64,000 nt of DNA, taken from the NCBI RefSeq assembly GCF_029504695.1, contig NZ_JAQFIN010000005.1, forward strand, positions 1 to 64,000. Direction: 5' to 3'. Source of the DNA: Parabacteroides sp. PF5-6 (lineage in GTDB: Bacteria; Bacteroidota; Bacteroidia; Bacteroidales; Tannerellaceae). A program made the translations under genes and the position numbers. Positions 7,820 through 16,567 of the stretch are shown piece by piece (within the stretch, counting starts at the first letter, position 1; each line of letters begins with the position of its first letter). The notes below the pieces were generated by a model. It saw nothing but the letters and a program-made list of their open reading frames with translations. It ran no database searches and had not been told where the DNA came from.

Positions 7820-9628
7820 CTAACGGGCAAAATGTGTGTTTATCTTGCGGTATTCCGTTGGGCTCATGCCGTAGGCTTTGGTGAAGGCGCGGAAGAAGGT
7901 GGAGTAAGAGGCGTGGCCGGAATCGAGGGCTACGGCTTCGAGGGTGAGCTCGGGATGGTCGTGCAGTAATTCAAGGGCGTAGCGCAGGCGCAGCTGGGCG
8001 ATATAGCCGCTGATGGTCATGCCTGAGCCGGCATGTACGGCTTCGATCAGGTAGCGTTCGTTGGTGCCCAGTTGTTCGATCAGTCGGTGACGGTCGAGCT
8101 CGGCGGAGAGGTATAAGTCGCCGGTCAGCAACAGGTTTTTGAAGGCGACAAACAGCTGCATCTCTTTCGACAGCTTTTCCGGGGCGGCCTCCACCGTTGT
8201 CGTTGTCGTCTCTTTCTCTAAGCGGCGTTGCTTTTCGATCTGTTGGTAGAGCGCGCGGTTCTTCCGCCGCAGGCGTTGGGAGTAGACGATCCAGACGGCC
8301 AGGGCGATCACAAGCAGTGTGCAGGCAAGCAGCGCCATCAGGAAGTAGATCCGGTTACGCTCTTTCTGGGCGGTGATCTTATCCACTTCGTAGATCGTAT
8401 GCAGGTCGTTGAGCTGGGCGGTGAATTGGGCGTTCTGGATCGAGTCGCGCAGTTGAATGGCTTCGCGGTAGCCGGCAGCGGCCAGGGCGTACTGGTTGGT
8501 TTGTTCTTGTATGACGGCTTGTTTCTCCAATAGCGCAGCTACGTTGGCGGGCGAGTCGTACTGGCGGAATGCCTCGAGCAGGGTGGTGAGCAGCGGTTGT
8601 GCCGCGGCATAGTCTTTGCGGTGATAGGCCAATTCGAACAACGCCTCGTCGATGTAGAGCTCCCAGGGGCCGAAGTCTTGCTGTTGCTGCATCTCTTCGA
8701 CCAACAGGCGGCAGGAGTCGGCTTGGGCAAACTGCTGCAAGCCGGCATAGGCACGGATCAATAATAGGCTACGGTCGAGCCGGCTGTATAAGGTGTTCTT
8801 TAATTCACCCACAACCCGCCTTTCGAAGTCTTCCTGCTCGGCGATAGCGTGTAGCCATTCGTCGCAGAGCGCCAAGGTCTCGGTGTATTTCTCCCGGTCC
8901 ATCATGCTGCGTCCGTAGAGTACATAGATATTCTGCAACTGGGCGATGCGCCGTTCTTCTTTTTCTACCTTTTGGGCAAGGTCGAGCGATTGGCGGAAGT
9001 ATTCTTCGGCTTTCTCGAACTGGCGCGACAATTCATAGCTCTGTGCCAGACAGAAGGTGAGGGTCGACATGCCGATCCGGTCGTTGTCGGCACTTGCCTG
9101 AAGGTAGAGCTCCTGGGCGCGGCGGATGGCTGTTTCGCTCTGTCCCTGTTCGAGGTAGAGCTCATTCGCCATGCGCACGGTGTTGTAGTAGCTGGTCATC
9201 TGGAAGTTGTCCTGCCCGTGTCCATGGGCATACAAGAATCCTTGCACCTCGGGCAAGCGGGCGAAGAAGGCATCGTAGGCATAGGCATTTTTATAGACCG
9301 TCAAGATAAAGGTACGGGCACTGGCCTGGTGAGATACTACCTGCTGGCGGTCGGCCTCCTTCTGGTAGCTCTCCAGTGCCTCGATCTGTTCCTCCAGCTT
9401 CGCCTCCGAGTTCGACAGCATATAACACAGGCGATGATGCGCTTTCAGTTTATCGATCCCTTCGACCTGCTCCACCTGCCGGCGCAGGCTGTCGAGCAGG
9501 GCCTGCCCGCTTTGCGCCTGGGCAGCCAAGGGGCATATAATAAACAGTAATAGCGGTAATAACAACCGCCATGGATGGACGGGAAGATTCCCTTTCGGGC
9601 GTAATGATTGGATCTGCCGGTGATTCAT
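7820..9628 (-). CDS. membrane-spanning TPR/AraC-family transcription regulator B
   Basis: A 602-residue paralogue of regulator A. A signal or anchor segment lies at about 22-38 (LLLPLLLFIICPLAAQA), followed by TPR-like helices at about 45-400 and a membrane helix at about 427-449 (ALLACTLLVIALAVWIVYS). The AraC-type HTH is at about 500-597 (LGTNERYLIEAV, LEAVALDSGHASYSTFFRAF, YGMSPTEYRK). It begins 30 bp after the transaldolase stop and may be transcribed with it. It precedes the small ORF and surface protein B on the same strand. It probably senses an extracytoplasmic signal and activates that module. The first 20 residues before the hydrophobic core are unusually long, so a later start is possible. 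Confidence 0.85.
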   Translation of the reverse strand: MNHRQIQSLRPKGNLPVHPWRLLLPLLLFIICPLAAQAQSGQALLDSLRRQVEQVEGIDKLKAHHRLCYMLSNSEAKLEEQIEALESYQKEADRQQVVSHQASARTFILTVYKNAYAYDAFFARLPEVQGFLYAHGHGQDNFQMTSYYNTVRMANELYLEQGQSETAIRRAQELYLQASADNDRIGMSTLTFCLAQSYELSRQFEKAEEYFRQSLDLAQKVEKEERRIAQLQNIYVLYGRSMMDREKYTETLALCDEWLHAIAEQEDFERRVVGELKNTLYSRLDRSLLLIRAYAGLQQFAQADSCRLLVEEMQQQQDFGPWELYIDEALFELAYHRKDYAAAQPLLTTLLEAFRQYDSPANVAALLEKQAVIQEQTNQYALAAAGYREAIQLRDSIQNAQFTAQLNDLHTIYEVDKITAQKERNRIYFLMALLACTLLVIALAVWIVYSQRLRRKNRALYQQIEKQRRLEKETTTTTVEAAPEKLSKEMQLFVAFKNLLLTGDLYLSAELDRHRLIEQLGTNERYLIEAVHAGSGMTISGYIAQLRLRYALELLHDHPELTLEAVALDSGHASYSTFFRAFTKAYGMSPTEYRKINTHFAR

Positions 9629-9658
9629 ATCGTATCTTGTTAAGTGCTACAATGCCTC

Positions 9659-10315
9659 TTACCCGTTCACCTTCTTGTGGTCGGCCAGGAAAGTAGCCAG
9701 TCCGCTGTCGGTCAACGGATGTTTCAACAGGCCTTTGATCGCTCCGAGGGGGCAGGTCGCTACATCGGCGCCTACCTCGAGGCATTGAATGATATGTTGG
9801 GTGTGGCGGATCGAGGCGGCAAGCACCTGGGTGTTGTAGTCGTACGTGGAGTAGACCTCAACGATCTGCGCCACCAGCCCGATGCCATCGGTGGAGATAT
9901 CGTCCAGGCGGCCGACAAAGGGGGAGACGTAGGTCGCTCCGGCTTTGGCTGCCAGCAGGGCTTGTCCGACGGAGAAGATCAGGGTGCAGTTCGTACGGAT
10001 GCCTTTCTGGGTGAAGTAACGGATGGCTTTGATGCCGGATTCGATGCAAGGCACCTTGACGACGATCTGTGGATGCAGGGCGGCCAGCTCTTCGCCTTCG
10101 CGGATCATACCTTCGTAATCGGTGGCAATCACTTCGGCGCTCACATCCCCCTCGACGATCTCGCAGATCTTCAGGTAATGCTCCCGTTGGTTCGCTACTC
10201 CTTTGATGCCTTCTTTAGCCATCAGCGACGGGTTGGTGGTTACGCCGTCTAATACGCCCAGATCGTTTGCTTCCCGGATCTGATCCAGGTTGGCGGTGTC
10301 GATAAAGAACTTCAT
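9659..10315 (-). CDS. tal: transaldolase, small TAL/FSA-type
   Basis: A 218-residue enzyme of the compact transaldolase family, which transfers dihydroxyacetone units in the pentose phosphate pathway. FIDTAN at the start, GVTTNPSL (24-31) and the Schiff-base lysine in VVKVP (K87) are present. The segment SPFVGRLDD carries phenylalanine where fructose-6-phosphate aldolases have tyrosine, favouring transaldolase over FSA. Length is typical. It follows leuB by 145 bp on the same strand and precedes regulator B by 30 bp. The 145-bp gap contains no clear terminator, so whether it belongs to the leu operon is open. Confidence 0.9.
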   Translation of the reverse strand: MKFFIDTANLDQIREANDLGVLDGVTTNPSLMAKEGIKGVANQREHYLKICEIVEGDVSAEVIATDYEGMIREGEELAALHPQIVVKVPCIESGIKAIRYFTQKGIRTNCTLIFSVGQALLAAKAGATYVSPFVGRLDDISTDGIGLVAQIVEVYSTYDYNTQVLAASIRHTQHIIQCLEVGADVATCPLGAIKGLLKHPLTDSGLATFLADHKKVNG

Positions 10316-10460
10316 TGATTTGTCATTTTAGTTATAGTAATTGTTTAAGCTAATCAAGCGCTAATATACGAACTAACTATTAGAATCAGCATTCAATCCT
10401 TTTCTTTTTACGACTTTCTGTAAATTCTCTGAACCTTTTCGGAACTTGAAAAGCCTTGTG

Positions 10461-11531
10461 TTATGCGTTTGTGATAAAAGAGGCGATCCAGTCGCCTACC
10501 TCGCTGGTCGAGTATGCCTTGCCGCCCGAAGCGATATCTTCGGTCACTACGCCCGCGTCCATCGAAGCGGCAACGGCCTGACGGATCACTTGTCCTTCTT
10601 CGGGCAGGTTGAACGCATATTCGAACATCAGTGCCGCACTCAGGATCGTAGCCAATGGATTGGCGATGTTCTTGCCGGCCGCCTGCGGGTAGGAGCCGTG
10701 GATGGGTTCGAACACGGAGGTATGGATGCCGACGGAGGCCGAGGGCAACATTCCCAGCGAACCGGTGATCACCGAAGCCTCGTCGGTCAGGATATCGCCA
10801 AACATATTCTCGGTCACCATCACATCGAAGCTCTTCGGCCATTGGATCAGGCGCATAGCAGCGTTGTCGACAAACATATATTCGGTCTCCACCTCGGGGT
10901 ATTCTTTCTCGATCTCCTGCGCGATCTGGCGCCAGAGGCGGGAAGTGGCCAGGATATTGGCTTTGTCGACAACGGTCAGCTTCTTTCTTCTTTTCTGCGC
11001 ATATTCGAAGGAGAGGCGCACGATGCGTTCGATCTCTTCGCGGGTGTAGACGCAGGTGTCGTAAGCCGTGTTGCCGTCTTCGCTACGTCCTTGCGGGCGA
11101 CCGAAATACAACCCGCCGGTCAGTTCACGGATACACATGAAGTCGGCACCGTCGACCAGCTCGGCACGGAGAGGTGACTTATGGATCAATGACGGGAAGG
11201 TGGTCACCGGACGAATATTGGCATAGAGCCCCAGCTTTTTGCGCATCGCCAGCAGTCCCTGTTCGGGACGTACCTTGGCGGACGGGTCGTTATCGTACTT
11301 CGGCGAACCGATAGCACCGAAGTAAACGGCATCACTCTGCATGCACAATTCGTGCGTCTCGTCAGGGTAGGGGTTGCCCGTCGCGTCGATCGCGGCAGCT
11401 CCGACCAACGCTTCTTTATCACTCAGTTCGTGTCCGAACCGTTCACACACGGCTTTCACCGCTTTCATCCCTTGTTCGATAATCTCCGGGCCGATGCCGT
11501 CACCGGGCAGGAGGGCGATATGTAGTTTCAT
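10461..11531 (-). CDS. leuB: 3-isopropylmalate dehydrogenase
   Basis: A 356-residue NAD-dependent beta-decarboxylating dehydrogenase, full length for the family. It shows [10 protein letters not shown] near the N-terminus, the substrate-binding segment [21 protein letters not shown], the catalytic-loop region [30 protein letters not shown], and [10 protein letters not shown] followed by FEPIHGSYP for nucleotide binding. It catalyses the third committed leucine step. With cimA in the same cluster it may also act on 3-methylmalate for isoleucine. It is the last leu gene of the operon that begins with leuA, separated from mgsA by a palindromic repeat spacer. Confidence 0.96.
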   Translation of the reverse strand: MKLHIALLPGDGIGPEIIEQGMKAVKAVCERFGHELSDKEALVGAAAIDATGNPYPDETHELCMQSDAVYFGAIGSPKYDNDPSAKVRPEQGLLAMRKKLGLYANIRPVTTFPSLIHKSPLRAELVDGADFMCIRELTGGLYFGRPQGRSEDGNTAYDTCVYTREEIERIVRLSFEYAQKRRKKLTVVDKANILATSRLWRQIAQEIEKEYPEVETEYMFVDNAAMRLIQWPKSFDVMVTENMFGDILTDEASVITGSLGMLPSASVGIHTSVFEPIHGSYPQAAGKNIANPLATILSAALMFEYAFNLPEEGQVIRQAVAASMDAGVVTEDIASGGKAYSTSEVGDWIASFITNA

Positions 11532-11645
11532 GTATCTTAATGTTTAATGATTAATGTTTAATGATTAATGGAAGCCCTGGAGGGCTTTTCGTGTCTATGG
11601 CTTTGCCATTAAACATTAATCATTAAACATTAATCATTTGTTTTT
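11532..11645. repeat. palindromic spacer of 7-bp arrays
   Basis: Heptamers of TAATGAT/TAATGTT type run from about 11538, and their reverse complement (TAAACAT/TAATCAT) runs at 11608-11638. The two arms flank a small GC hairpin, AAGCCCT/AGGGCTT. The whole could fold as one long stem between mgsA and leuB. Confidence 0.7.
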
Positions 11646-12086
11646 TTAGCGTTGAAAATGTATATATTTCGGTTCCATCGGTATGTAGTTCTCATCGTCC
11701 CAGAGGGAACTGGTAATCATCAGGTCGGCGCTATACCGGTTGCAGGCAATAGGCACATTGTGTACGCGGCACTGGCGGAGCAACATCTGAATGTCGGCTT
11801 CGTGGGGCTGCGGGTTAAGGTCGTCGATCAGGAAGATCGCCAGGTCGATCTCTTTGCGTACCACCATAGCGGCAATCTCCGCGTCACCGCCCAGCGGACC
11901 GGAATGCATCCGCGTCATTTCGATATTAATCCCTTTTTCCTGGAAAGCGTCATACACCATTCCTCCGGTCGTTCCGGTACATACCAGGTGTTGATGAGCG
12001 AGGAAATCCGCATTATGAACGGCCCATTCCACCATATCTACTTTTCGTCTGTCGTGCGCTACGAGCGCGATTTTTAGTTGTTTCAT
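11646..12086 (-). CDS. mgsA: methylglyoxal synthase
   Basis: A 146-residue enzyme that converts dihydroxyacetone phosphate to methylglyoxal and phosphate, a glycolytic bypass relieving phosphosugar stress. Visible motifs are ALVAHDRRK (7-15), CTGTTGGM (37-43), the catalytic-aspartate segment SGPLGGDAEIA (D68) and LIDDLNPQPHEAD (87-98). Length is normal. It is embedded between an unknown gene and leuB in the leucine cluster on the same strand. A metabolic reason for this location is not obvious, so it may be a neighbour of convenience. Confidence 0.95.
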   Translation of the reverse strand: MKQLKIALVAHDRRKVDMVEWAVHNADFLAHQHLVCTGTTGGMVYDAFQEKGINIEMTRMHSGPLGGDAEIAAMVVRKEIDLAIFLIDDLNPQPHEADIQMLLRQCRVHNVPIACNRYSADLMITSSLWDDENYIPMEPKYIHFQR

Positions 12087-12177
12087 TTTGTTCTGTTATT
12101 TAATTTCTTTTGTCATGTCCTCCGGGTTGCGTCGGCAATCCCATACGGAAATCATGCTTCTTCATCCCAGATTAATC

Positions 12178-12666
12178 TCATAATGCCATGATTCGCCTAC
12201 GAATTTCTTCATGAGGAATTCCCTCACCTCTCTCAAAGCGAGCCTCTGCCCTGTCAGCTCTTGCATTCAATTCTTCACGGGTATACCGGCAAGGTGCCTT
12301 ATCTCCCATCCGGATGGTATAATCAACGATATCGAGTTCCTCCAGCTCCTCTTCCTCTTTTGCCTCATCAAGAAGGAATTGGCTAAGCCTTAATTTGAGG
12401 GCGTTTGCTTGTGTCTCACTTATAGGGGGAACTTCATCGAGCGCGTAGCTTACGCCATCTTGCCAGCCGTAAGGTGCTGTGGGCTCATTTGTTTTCGACT
12501 CGTTATGAGGGAAACGTTCTTCTTTTTTGCCTTCTTTCCGCTTTCGCTCTTCGAGTATGAAAAGGCGTACATTCTCAAAGTATTGAAGATCTACCGTTGA
12601 GAGGTTCTCATCCATCAGGGTCCGGAGGATCCGGACTTTCCGCGCGTTCATTTCTGCTTGAGTCAT
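12178..12666 (-). CDS. hypothetical protein, 162 residues
   Basis: I do not recognise the family. The protein is charged and mostly helical, with a Lys/Glu-rich stretch at about 43-55 and an acidic run EAKEEEELEELD near 100-112. The C-terminal segment RYTREELNARADRAEARFERGEGI followed by HEE resembles the C-termini of some Bacteroidales antitoxin-like proteins. No toxin gene is adjacent. It lies between cimA and mgsA on the same strand, 91 bp and 124 bp away. Its presence inside a biosynthetic operon is unusual. Confidence 0.7.
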   Translation of the reverse strand: MTQAEMNARKVRILRTLMDENLSTVDLQYFENVRLFILEERKRKEGKKEERFPHNESKTNEPTAPYGWQDGVSYALDEVPPISETQANALKLRLSQFLLDEAKEEEELEELDIVDYTIRMGDKAPCRYTREELNARADRAEARFERGEGIPHEEIRRRIMAL

Positions 12667-12699
12667 GACTATTTAGTTTTAGTTACCTCACAAAGGTAC

Positions 12700-12795
12700 G
12701 TACTTAATGGTTAATTGTTAATTATAAATTGTTAATTGTAAAAAGGAGAGAAGCTGTTTCTCTTTTCCATTAATCATTGACCATTAACCATTAGT
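12700..12795. repeat. 7-bp arrays in inverted arrangement
   Basis: TTAATTG/TTAATTA heptamers at about 12708-12739 face ATTAATC/ATTAACC heptamers at 12768-12793. The arrays flank a short AGAGAAGC/TTCTCT hairpin. The cimA stop codon lies at the edge of the second arm. Confidence 0.65.
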
Positions 12796-14302
12796 TTTCA
12801 ATCTTGTTGAGCATCTTCAGGGTTGCCTTGATGGCCGACTCGGTCTGGTCGACATCGAGCCCGCGGGTTTTGAAGTCGACACCGGCGTAGTTCCAACTGA
12901 TGATTGTCAATACGAAAGCATCTGTTCGTCCACCGGGAGGGATCGATACCGAATAGTTGGTCAGCATCGGGAAGGGGCGCCCCAGGTCGGTATAGATCCG
13001 GCGTACGGCACGGACGAAGGCGTCGTATTGGCCGTCTCCCGTGGAGGACTCTTCGTAGGTCGCACCGTTGATTTCCATCTTTACCGTTGCTACCGGGCGT
13101 AGACCTTGCGCCAGCGATAAGGAGTAGTTCAAGACACGGATCTTTTCATCCTCCTGTGTCGATTGATTCAATACATCGCTGATAATATAAGGCAGGTCGT
13201 CCTGGGTAACCATCTCTTTTTTATCACCCAGGGCGATGATGCGTTCGGTGACTTTGCGCATGGATTCATCGTCCATATCGATACCCAATGCTTCGAGGTT
13301 CTTGCGGATATTCGCCTTGCCGGAGGTCTTGCCCAAGGCGTATTCGCGGATACGGCCGAAGCGTTCGGGCAATAGGTCGTTGTAGTACAGGTTGTTCTTA
13401 TTATCCCCATCAGCATGCACACCGGCACATTGCGTAAAGACAAACTCACCGATAATCGGTTTGTTGGGAGCGATATGGATGCCGGCATAGGTCTCCACCA
13501 GGCGGCTTACCTTATTGATCTTCTCTTCCCGGATGGTCGTTTCTTCGCCCAATTGATCTTTGATCACGGCAATCACACTGCTCAATGGCGCGTTACCGGC
13601 ACGTTCGCCCAGGCCGTTCACCGTCGTGTGGATACCTTTGACTCCGGCACGGATAGCACCGTAGATATTACCCACCGCCAGGTCGTAATCGTTATGCGCA
13701 TGGAAATCGAAGGTCAGTTCCGGGTAGTGGTTGACCATCTTACAACAGAACTCATACGTTTCTTCGGGGTTCAGTATACCCAATGTGTCGGGAAGCATAA
13801 ACCGTTTGACGGGCAGGTCTTTCAATCCGTCGAGGAATTGAAACACATATTCGGGAGAATGTTTCATGCCGTTCGACCAGTCCTCGAGGTAAATATTCAC
13901 ATGGATCTGCTTCTGTGTGGCCAATTCGACCACGCGTCGGATATCAGCAATATGCTCTTCGGGGGTACGGCGCAACTGTTCGGTCACATGTTTGTAAGAA
14001 CCTTTGCACAATAGGTTCACCACCCGGCATCCCGCCTGTTCGATCCAGTTCAATGAGAGGTCGCCATCGACGAACCCGAGCACCTCGAGCTTATCCAGAT
14101 GCCCCGTCCGTGCCGCCCACTGCGCCACTCGCTTGACGCCTTCGAACTCCCCGTTCGACACCCGTGCCGAAGCGATTTCTATCCGGTTTACGCCCAATTC
14201 GCCCAATAGCATCTGTGCGATGCTTAGCTTCTCGTGCGCCGCGAAAGCGACCCCGGTTGTCTGTTCCCCGTCCCGCAGGGTTGTATCCATTATTTCTATC
14301 AT
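12791..14302 (-). CDS. cimA: (R)-citramalate synthase-like enzyme (LeuA family)
   Basis: A 503-residue member of the isopropylmalate/homocitrate synthase family, with a TIM barrel (about 1-290) carrying [15 protein letters not shown] and GLGERAGN. The C-terminal regulatory domain is at about 370-503. It differs clearly from LeuA at 16568-18064. Residues equivalent to those giving pyruvate specificity in Leptospira citramalate synthase are conserved: L75, L98 and Y138 in VLGFVDG, NLLCKG and NIYLEDWS. The downstream motif HADGDNKNNLYYN also fits. The likely reaction is acetyl-CoA plus pyruvate to citramalate. LeuCD and LeuB could then yield 2-oxobutyrate for isoleucine. A second 2-isopropylmalate synthase is the alternative. 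It sits 31 bp after leuD. Confidence 0.8.
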   Translation of the reverse strand: MIEIMDTTLRDGEQTTGVAFAAHEKLSIAQMLLGELGVNRIEIASARVSNGEFEGVKRVAQWAARTGHLDKLEVLGFVDGDLSLNWIEQAGCRVVNLLCKGSYKHVTEQLRRTPEEHIADIRRVVELATQKQIHVNIYLEDWSNGMKHSPEYVFQFLDGLKDLPVKRFMLPDTLGILNPEETYEFCCKMVNHYPELTFDFHAHNDYDLAVGNIYGAIRAGVKGIHTTVNGLGERAGNAPLSSVIAVIKDQLGEETTIREEKINKVSRLVETYAGIHIAPNKPIIGEFVFTQCAGVHADGDNKNNLYYNDLLPERFGRIREYALGKTSGKANIRKNLEALGIDMDDESMRKVTERIIALGDKKEMVTQDDLPYIISDVLNQSTQEDEKIRVLNYSLSLAQGLRPVATVKMEINGATYEESSTGDGQYDAFVRAVRRIYTDLGRPFPMLTNYSVSIPPGGRTDAFVLTIISWNYAGVDFKTRGLDVDQTESAIKATLKMLNKIEN

Positions 14303-14333
14303 GATAATCTTTTTATTAGTGAACGCAGACGAT

Positions 14334-14921
14334 TTAATGTATTGATTCGTAGGCCTCGATCTTAGACTTATTCGCCAATAGATAATCGATGTCGTCGAGT
14401 CCGTTGACTAAGCAGTCTTTTTTGTAGGGGTTGATATCGAAGGACTCACTTTTGCCTGTTTCGTTGTTGGTGATGGTCTGGGCAGGCAGATCAATTGTCA
14501 ATGTGGCTTGTGGGTTGTTCGCGCACGAAGCGAATATGCCGGTCAGGAACTCCGGAGAGACAACAACGGGTAATACACCGTTATTCATCGCGTTATTCTT
14601 AAAGATATCAGCAAAAAAGCTACTTACCACCACGCGGAACCCGGCACCGGCAATTGCCCAGGCGGCATGCTCGCGGCTCGAACCGCTACCGAAGTTCTTG
14701 CCCGCTACGAGTATCTCACCTTTATATACGCCCTGGTTCAATACGAAGTCGGGATTCGGATTCCCCGCCTTATCATACCGCCAGTCGCGGAAGAGGTTAT
14801 CCCCAAAGCCCTCTTTGGTGGTCGCTTTCAGAAACCGTGCCGGGATAATCTGGTCCGTATCCACATTCTCTAAAGGTAACGGCACATACGTGGATGTTAC
14901 TATATTGATTTTTTCTTTCAT
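14334..14921 (-). CDS. leuD: 3-isopropylmalate dehydratase small subunit
   Basis: A 195-residue swivel-domain subunit. It shows VDTDQIIPARFLK near the N-terminus, the GSGSSREHAAWAI segment that contacts the substrate and iron-sulfur site, and FADIFKNNAMNNGVLPV. With LeuC it isomerises 2-isopropylmalate to 3-isopropylmalate. It could also isomerise citramalate made by the neighbouring CimA. It lies in the leuA-leuC-leuD-cimA order, 138 bp after leuC, with a 9-bp repeat palindrome in the gap. Confidence 0.96.
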   Translation of the reverse strand: MKEKINIVTSTYVPLPLENVDTDQIIPARFLKATTKEGFGDNLFRDWRYDKAGNPNPDFVLNQGVYKGEILVAGKNFGSGSSREHAAWAIAGAGFRVVVSSFFADIFKNNAMNNGVLPVVVSPEFLTGIFASCANNPQATLTIDLPAQTITNNETGKSESFDINPYKKDCLVNGLDDIDYLLANKSKIEAYESIH

Positions 14922-14939
14922 TGTTGTTGCATTTTTATG

Positions 14940-15042
14940 AATTATTGAACGCAGACGACGCAGATGGCGCAGACAAACGCAGATTATTCTAAATATAATT
15001 TCTGCGTAAATCTGCGAATTCTGTGTCGTCTGCGTTCCATAA
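14940..15042. repeat. 9-bp tandem arrays in inverted arrangement
   Basis: One arm consists of nonamers such as ACGCAGACG, ACGCAGATG, GCGCAGACA and AACGCAGAT (about 14949-14984). The facing arm has TCTGCGTAA, ATCTGCGAA, TTCTGTGTC and GTCTGCGTT (about 15000-15036). The arms can pair as a long stem in the leuC-leuD gap. Confidence 0.75.
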
Positions 15043-15059
15043 TATTCTGATTCTCATAT

Positions 15060-16454
15060 TTATATTAGTTCGCGTGGATCGGTTATTACTCCCGTAATGG
15101 CAGCGGCAGCGGCCACTAAGGGGCCGGCAAGGATGGTGCGGGCACCTGGTCCCTGGCGGCCTTCGAAATTGCGGTTTGAGGTCGAGACGGCGTACATGCC
15201 GGCAGGCACCTTATCCTCGTTCATCGCCAGGCAGGCGGAACATCCGGGCTGGCGCAGTTCGAAACCGGCAGCTTCGAATACTTTATCCAGGCCCTCCGCG
15301 CGGATTTGTTTTTCTACCATCCAGCTGCCGGGAACCAACCAGGCAGTCACGTGATCGGCCTTTTTCTTTCCTTTCACCACGGAAGCGAAGGCACGGAAAT
15401 CTTCGATGCGTCCGTTCGTACAACTGCCTAAGAATACATAATCAATCTTTTTACCCAATACCGGCTCACCGGCAGTGAAGCCCATATAATCCAATGATTT
15501 CTTAAAGGAGATGCGCCCGGCTTCGTCGATACTTTCCAATGTCGGGATGTTTTCTCGGATACCCATTCCCATACCCGGATTCGTACCGTAAGTCACCATC
15601 GGTTCAATATCTTCGGCTTTGAACACGATCTCTTTATCAAACGTCGCGCCGGGATCGCTATACAATTGGCGCCATTCGGCGACTTTCTTTTCCCATTCCT
15701 CGCCACGGGGCGCAAATTCACGGTCTTCCAGATAGTCGAACGTCGTTTGGTCGGGAGCGATCATGCCACCGCGTGCACCCATCTCGATCGACAGGTTACA
15801 GATCGTCAGACGCTCTTCCATCGTCGCGCGACGGATCACCTCGCCGGCATACTCCACAAAATAACCCGTTGCCCCTCCAGTACTCATCCGGCTGATGATA
15901 TACAAAGCGACATCCTTAGCTGTTACGCCCGGTTGCAGTTGACCGTCGATGGTGATACGCATCGTTTTCGGCTTGCGTTGCATGATGCATTGGGTGGCCA
16001 GGGTCATCTCCACTTCGCTGGTACCGATACCAAAGGCAATCGCACCCATCGCCCCGTGAGTCGAGGTGTGTGAGTCACCGCATACCATGGTCATACCCGG
16101 TTGGGTGAGTCCCGTTTCCGGGCCTACCACATGGATAATACCGTTCTTCGGATGCAACAGCCCATAGTAGGGCAGTCCGAAATCTTTGGCGTTCTTTTCC
16201 AATGTGTCTACCTGGTTTTTGGATACCGGATCCTCGATAGGACGGTCCTGATTGAGGGTCGGAATATTATGATCGGGAATACAGGTGACCTGTGCCGGAC
16301 GGAAAGGTTTCAATCCTCGCTCCCGCAATCCGGCGAAAGCCTGCGGGCTGGTCACCTCATGACAGTACAGGCGATCGATATACAGTTGGATCGTGCCATC
16401 CGCCAGGGTATCTACTACGTGTTTGTCCCAGATTTTGTCGAATAATGTCTTCAT
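15060..16454 (-). CDS. leuC: 3-isopropylmalate dehydratase large subunit
   Basis: A 464-residue aconitase-family subunit with a [4Fe-4S] cluster. The three cluster cysteines are in [13 protein letters not shown] and [32 protein letters not shown] and [15 protein letters not shown] are family signatures. It acts with LeuD on isopropylmalate and probably citramalate. Start [14 protein letters not shown] is typical. The 113-bp gap to leuA contains inverted 7-bp arrays. Confidence 0.97.
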   Translation of the reverse strand: MKTLFDKIWDKHVVDTLADGTIQLYIDRLYCHEVTSPQAFAGLRERGLKPFRPAQVTCIPDHNIPTLNQDRPIEDPVSKNQVDTLEKNAKDFGLPYYGLLHPKNGIIHVVGPETGLTQPGMTMVCGDSHTSTHGAMGAIAFGIGTSEVEMTLATQCIMQRKPKTMRITIDGQLQPGVTAKDVALYIISRMSTGGATGYFVEYAGEVIRRATMEERLTICNLSIEMGARGGMIAPDQTTFDYLEDREFAPRGEEWEKKVAEWRQLYSDPGATFDKEIVFKAEDIEPMVTYGTNPGMGMGIRENIPTLESIDEAGRISFKKSLDYMGFTAGEPVLGKKIDYVFLGSCTNGRIEDFRAFASVVKGKKKADHVTAWLVPGSWMVEKQIRAEGLDKVFEAAGFELRQPGCSACLAMNEDKVPAGMYAVSTSNRNFEGRQGPGARTILAGPLVAAAAAITGVITDPRELI

Positions 16455-16560
16455 ATTAATTATTAATTATTAATTATAAATTATAACTTTAAATGGCTGA
16501 TTGTTATCGTATTTGGGCTTTCCAATTTACAATTAATAATTTACAATTAACCATTTAAAC
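16455..16560. repeat. 7-bp arrays in inverted arrangement
   Basis: ATTAATT heptamers at about 16454-16485 face TTTACAATTAATAA-type repeats at 16527-16560, separating leuA and leuC. A long stem could form across the junction. Confidence 0.65.
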
Positions 16561-16567
16561 AAATTCA

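Noticed and set aside
12178-12666. Antitoxin of a toxin-antitoxin pair
   Set aside because: The C-terminal resemblance is weak and no toxin gene is adjacent.
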